DNA of 53,045 bases, taken from NCBI RefSeq assembly GCF_000308595.1, contig NZ_BAGA01000117.1, positions 1 through 53,045 on the forward strand, written 5' to 3'. A program made the translations under genes and the position numbers. The DNA comes from Nocardia higoensis NBRC 100133 (GTDB lineage Bacteria; Actinomycetota; Actinomycetes; Mycobacteriales; Mycobacteriaceae). A model generated the notes under the pieces. The model ran no database searches and was not told where the DNA came from. It saw only the letters and a list, made by a program, of their open reading frames with translations. Shown one piece after another: positions 50,019 to 53,045 of the stretch (position 1 is the stretch's first letter; each line of letters starts with the position of its first letter).

Positions 50019-50524
50019 CCGAGCCCGGTGAACCAGACCAAGCTGGCGGTCATCGCCCCCAGCCCGAAGATCCAGCGCAGCGAGCCGTGGCCGGTGGCGA
50101 TCGAGCCGAGCAGCAGCACGGTGTCGAGATAGACGTGCGGGTTGAGCCAGGTCATGGCCAGGCAGGTGAGGATCGCGGCGCGGACGGAACCCGGCGCCGG
50201 ACCGGTGGCGCTGAGCGCTTGCCCGGCGGCCGGGCACAGGGCCCGGTGGGCGGCGAGCAGCCCGTAGCAGATCAGGAATCCGCCGCCGGCCACACCGACC
50301 GCGGTGAGTGCGGCCGGCCAAGCGGTGACCACCGCCCCCGAACCCGCGACACCGAGCGCGATGAGAACCGCATCGGACAGCGCGCAGATCCCGACTACCG
50401 GCGCCACCGATCGTCCGCGCGCACCGTGACGCAGAACGAATGCGTTCTGCGCGCCGATCGCGACGATGAGAGACAGGCCCGCACCGAATCCCGCGCCCGC
50501 CGTGGTGAGAATGCCGCTGTCCAC
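49898..50524 (-). CDS. lysE: LysE/ArgO-family amino acid exporter
   Basis: Membrane exporter of basic amino acids, about 208 aa with six hydrophobic segments. The GLSLIVAIGAQNAFVLRHG motif near the start and WLNPHVYLDT are hallmarks of LysE/ArgO. The start is uncertain: GTG is used here (VDSGILTTAG), while an in-frame ATG 10 codons upstream (MLCCLASEG) gives 218 aa. It diverges from a LysR-type regulator across an AT-rich intergenic region, the classical lysE-lysG arrangement in which the regulator activates the exporter with lysine or arginine as co-inducer. Its 3' part overlaps the antisense tail of the Rpn remnant. Confidence 0.87.
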   Translation of the reverse strand: MDSGILTTAGAGFGAGLSLIVAIGAQNAFVLRHGARGRSVAPVVGICALSDAVLIALGVAGSGAVVTAWPAALTAVGVAGGGFLICYGLLAAHRALCPAAGQALSATGPAPGSVRAAILTCLAMTWLNPHVYLDTVLLLGSIATGHGSLRWIFGLGAMTASLVWFTGLGYGAKMLSPVLSRPSVWRVLDLLVAVTMLTMGVALLARAW

Positions 50525-50549
50525 GCCCTCCGACGCTAGGCAGCACAGC

Positions 50550-50594
50550 ATCATCAGTACAGCTGAAGTTTCTTATCTATCATTAGATGTCGTG
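50550..50594. promoter_or_regulatory. AT-rich lysE/lysG intergenic promoter region
   Basis: An unusually AT-rich stretch (TTTCTTATCTATCATTAGAT) lies between the divergent genes and is the likely site of promoters and of regulator binding. No exact operator can be assigned. Confidence 0.5.
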
Positions 50595-51494
50595 ATGACA
50601 GAGCTACCGGCCGATCAGGTGCTCACGCTGCTGGCGGTAGTGGACGAGGGCACCTTCGACGCCGCCGCGGCCGCGTTGCACGTCACTCCGTCGGCCGTCA
50701 GCCAGCGGATCAAGGCACTCGAACAGCGCACCGGCCGAGTACTGGTGACCCGCACGAAACCGGTCCGCGCCACCGAATCAGGCCGGACCGTGGTGCGTTT
50801 CGCCCGACAGCTCGCGACGCTGCAGCGTGACGCCGTGCGCGAACTCGGCATCGCGGCGGAATCGGGCCCCGCCCGGCTGTCCATCGCCGTCAACGCCGAT
50901 TCCCTGGCCACCTGGTTCCTGCCCGCCCTCACTCGCGTCCCGCAGGATCCACCGATCCTGTTCGACCTGCACCGCCAGGACGAGGCCTACACCGCGACCC
51001 TGCTGCGCGAAGGCCAGGTCATGGCGGCGGTGACCTCGGCCGCCGAGCCGGTCACCGGCTGCAGCGTCCGCTCGCTGGGCGCCGCCCGCTACCTCCCCTG
51101 CGCGACTCCCGCGTTCATCGCCCGCCACCTCACCGGCAGCCCACTACGCGAACGCCTCCCCCAGGCACCCGTGATCGTCTTCGACCGCCAGGACAACCTG
51201 CAGGACAGCTTCATCCGGGGCCTGAGATACGGATCTTCGAACGCCTGCCGCCACCGCCACCACATCCCCACCTCCGAGGGCTACCGCGACGCCGTCGCCG
51301 CGGGCCTGGGCTGGGGCATGCTGCCCGAACCCCACGCCCGACCCCTGATCGACTCGGGCGTTCTGGAGAATCTGACACCCGGCCGGTGGGTGGATGTGCC
51401 GCTGTACTGGCAACAGTGGAAACTGGACGTGCCAGCGCTCGCACTCGTCGCTGAGGCCATCGCCGCCGCGGCAGCCGAATCCCTTCATCACTGA
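50595..51494 (+). CDS. lysG: LysR-family regulator, LysG/ArgP type
   Basis: Transcription activator of 299 aa. The N-terminal winged HTH (about 4-60) reads LPADQVLTLLAVVDEGTFDAAAAALHVTPSAVSQRIKALE-like; the VTPSAVSQRIK recognition helix is typical. The C-terminal substrate-binding domain follows. Divergence from lysE identifies it as the probable LysG/ArgP. The ATG after the AT-rich promoter fits the family length; the longer in-frame extension overlaps the lysE start. Expected to induce export when cytosolic Lys/Arg is high. Confidence 0.88.
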   Translation: MTELPADQVLTLLAVVDEGTFDAAAAALHVTPSAVSQRIKALEQRTGRVLVTRTKPVRATESGRTVVRFARQLATLQRDAVRELGIAAESGPARLSIAVNADSLATWFLPALTRVPQDPPILFDLHRQDEAYTATLLREGQVMAAVTSAAEPVTGCSVRSLGAARYLPCATPAFIARHLTGSPLRERLPQAPVIVFDRQDNLQDSFIRGLRYGSSNACRHRHHIPTSEGYRDAVAAGLGWGMLPEPHARPLIDSGVLENLTPGRWVDVPLYWQQWKLDVPALALVAEAIAAAAAESLHH

Positions 51495-51634
51495 ACATCC
51501 CTCGAAACGCGCGGGTCGAGGAATCAAGGGGCACATACTGTCTGCCGGACGAACGCACGATACGCGAGCATTTGCCAGGGTATAGCGTGCAGACACAACA
51601 TTTTTCAGGTCGGGGCGGCGACGAGAGGGTGCAC

Positions 51635-52156
51635 GTGTCGAATACAGGACTGTCCTTCGTGACATTGGGGCTGGGCTGGGACCCGGCCGATCGAGCCAGA
51701 TGGACGCGAGTCCGCAGCGAGATCGATCTCAATGCCGCGGCGATACTTTTCGCGGGACACCAGTTGGTGGACGTGGTCTATCACGATCAATTGTTCTCCC
51801 AGGACGGCGCCGTGCGCTTGCTCGGCGACTCCACCACCGGCGAGGGCGAAGGCGACGACGAGATCATCACCGTCGACCTCACCCGCATCTCCCCGGTGGT
51901 CACCGCCATCGTCTTCCTCATGACCTCCTACACCGGCCAGACCATGGACGAGGTCCAGAACTCCTACTGCCGCCTGATCGACGGCGTCACCGGACAGCAG
52001 ATCGCCTACTACCTGCTCAACGACCCCGCCCACGGGTTCCTCGCGGGCGAACTGGTGCGCGCGGGCGAGGGCTGGATGTACCGCGAGATCGCGTCGGCCA
52101 TCGACGCCCAGCATCCGGTCGAGGCGATCCAGCAGCTGGATCAGTACCTCCCCTGA
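51635..52156 (+). CDS. TerD-family (tellurium resistance/stress) protein
   Basis: Product of 173 aa with the TerD core: LGLGWDPADRA, DLNAAAILFAG, VVYHDQLFSQDGAVRLLGD, DEIITVDL and a helix GMYREIASAID-like end (GWMYREIASAID). Acidic residues in the DLNA and DGAV loops fit the Ca-binding sites of TerD proteins. Members occur in stress/defence gene clusters of actinomycetes, but no other ter gene is in the window. GTG with GAGAGGG upstream; a GTG two codons earlier is possible. The usual family start MSLxKG is lacking, so the N-terminus is short. Confidence 0.85.
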   Translation: MSNTGLSFVTLGLGWDPADRARWTRVRSEIDLNAAAILFAGHQLVDVVYHDQLFSQDGAVRLLGDSTTGEGEGDDEIITVDLTRISPVVTAIVFLMTSYTGQTMDEVQNSYCRLIDGVTGQQIAYYLLNDPAHGFLAGELVRAGEGWMYREIASAIDAQHPVEAIQQLDQYLP

Positions 52157-52466
52157 ACCCGCGCCGGACGAATGCCCGGCAACAGCCCCACTCTGCGACG
52201 CCGACGCGGTAGAAGGAAAGACCCAGGGGCGTCGTCAGCACTGCCGGATACCGATCGAAGACGACCGGAAGCTCCCCGTTGGCGTTCCGACCGCCGATCG
52301 CGATCCACCTTTCCCGACAACCAAAGGTGCTGCCCCTCGATTCGATCCCGATCGGATCGAGTGACTCCGGCAGAGACTTTCAAGTATGCGAGTACGTCCT
52401 CCTCACCATGTACATTTCCGTCACGCGTTGCCCTGGAATCAGTGACATATGAGGAGCCGCTCAGCC

Positions 52467-52820
52467 GTGGACACCTACGATCGACGGAGCCGAGACAGCA
52501 GAAAGCGCCCGACCGACACCCGATTGTTCGACGCGTGGGCGAGAACCCGGTTCCGGGATCACCCGCAGGAGGACGACAAGGCCTGCGCAACGGCAGCAGA
52601 GGTTCACTTCGAAGGCGTGACCGAGCACACGATCGCGCTGGCACGTAGGCGCCTCGCGCCCCGTCCGCGCGGGAGGGCTTTCGAAGAATGCAAGCAGTAC
52701 ACACCTTACGTCCCGGAACCGATCGAGGCGACGGCAAGCCAGCTCAGCTCACGCCGGCCGGAGCCATGTCCCGCATGCGATATCCGGCCCGATGTGGCCG
52801 GCAACTGCCTGTGCGGTTGA
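52467..52820 (+). CDS. Hypothetical protein with C-terminal Cys cluster
   Basis: Product of about 117 aa, basic N-terminal half (RRSRDSRKRPTD), then an acidic/helical middle, and an end containing CPACDIRPDVAGNCLCG: four cysteines plus Asp, which could bind zinc or be a disulfide motif. I recognise no family. The start is uncertain: GTG (after AGGAG) or ATG at 52449. The 290 bp before it (52157-52448) show no other gene; they include an AT-richer patch near 52380-52450 that may be a promoter. Confidence 0.45.
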   Translation: MDTYDRRSRDSRKRPTDTRLFDAWARTRFRDHPQEDDKACATAAEVHFEGVTEHTIALARRRLAPRPRGRAFEECKQYTPYVPEPIEATASQLSSRRPEPCPACDIRPDVAGNCLCG

Positions 52821-52958
52821 ACGGCGGATCGGCCCCAGCGTCCCGCTGGATATGCGAGGACAACGAGGACGAAGACTAGAGTGTCGCCAAAGTTGCTCTG
52901 ACAGAACGTGTTTCGATAGTAGTATGGCCGGGTCGGAAAATCGGGCGGGGCGACGAGC

Positions 52959-53045
52959 ATGCCGGCTTTCGCCATGCCGGACCAGCCAGGGGGCAGCATG
53001 ATGCAAGACGGCGCGGTGATTCGCATACGGGTGGTCGGGGGCAAC
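52959..53045 (+). CDS. Start of an unidentified gene (partial)
   Basis: An open frame runs off the window end, with candidate ATGs at 52959, 52998 and 53001 (the last after a GGGGG-type ribosome site). The visible peptide ends MQDGAVIRIRVVGGN. An AT-rich segment with a TAGTAT hexamer (52920-52925) lies upstream. Too short to identify. Confidence 0.3.
   Translation, partial: MPAFAMPDQPGGSMMQDGAVIRIRVVGGN

Noticed and set aside
52706..53044. Minus-strand 112-codon ORF at the window end
   Set aside because: Lacks a plausible start context and overlaps the more likely plus-strand frames; no family resemblance.
1..53045. tRNA, rRNA, insertion sequence or prophage
   Set aside because: None recognised by eye on either strand; only the Rpn-family remnant hints at mobile DNA.

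Overview
This window is chromosomal DNA from a high-GC (about 70%) actinobacterium of the Nocardia/Rhodococcus/mycobacterial group, most likely Nocardia. The evidence is the fused multifunctional 2-oxoglutarate dehydrogenase (Kgd) with an E2-like N-terminus, a type VII secretion substrate/chaperone module (PE-like, PPE-like, EspG), paired acyl-CoA dehydrogenases, a WS/DGAT acyltransferase, a WbbL-like glycosyltransferase, frequent GTG starts and many start codons with no leader.

Layout. 1-4447: three paralogous Ser/Thr kinases on the minus strand, the first cut by the window edge. 4.7-11.7 kb: endonuclease IV, an HMG-CoA lyase-type enzyme, two small envelope proteins, a 20-bp tandem repeat, a two-subunit acyl-CoA dehydrogenase operon and a secreted protein ending in a strong terminator. 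12.0-18.4 kb: a tightly coupled five-gene operon (tyrosine ammonia-lyase-like MIO enzyme, a possible haem-dependent tyrosine hydroxylase, a caffeoyl-CoA-type O-methyltransferase, a zinc alcohol dehydrogenase, and a CoA ligase fused to a short-chain reductase), facing a WS/DGAT-like acyltransferase. 19.8-27.1 kb: a membrane protein, a GT2 enzyme, a lipase, the T7SS module, gamma-carbonic anhydrase, a phosphoribosyltransferase and a nitrilase-family amidase. 27.2-37.5 kb: DEAD-box helicase, a large nuclease/helicase fusion, a PLP racemase-fold enzyme, a TetR-type domain without HTH, a PtpB-like phosphatase, a truncated AMP ligase and a crotonase. 37.5-49.1 kb: glutathionyl-hydroquinone reductase-like protein, a membrane protein/ABC operon, a fused full-length ABC exporter and kgd. 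49.2-53.0 kb: an Rpn-family remnant, a divergent lysE/lysG pair, a TerD protein and poorly characterised small genes.

The most interesting candidate system is the 12-18 kb operon. Read in order it supplies the enzyme classes of a plant-type phenylpropanoid/monolignol route: deamination of tyrosine (or DOPA), ring hydroxylation, catechol O-methylation, CoA activation, and two reductases that could give an aldehyde and alcohol. The adjacent acyltransferase could esterify the alcohol. The enzyme classes are visible in the sequence; the pathway and product are inference. A second recurring signal is a TANNNT -10 hexamer ending 6-8 nt before the start codon of at least seven genes that lack a Shine-Dalgarno sequence, which predicts leaderless transcripts.
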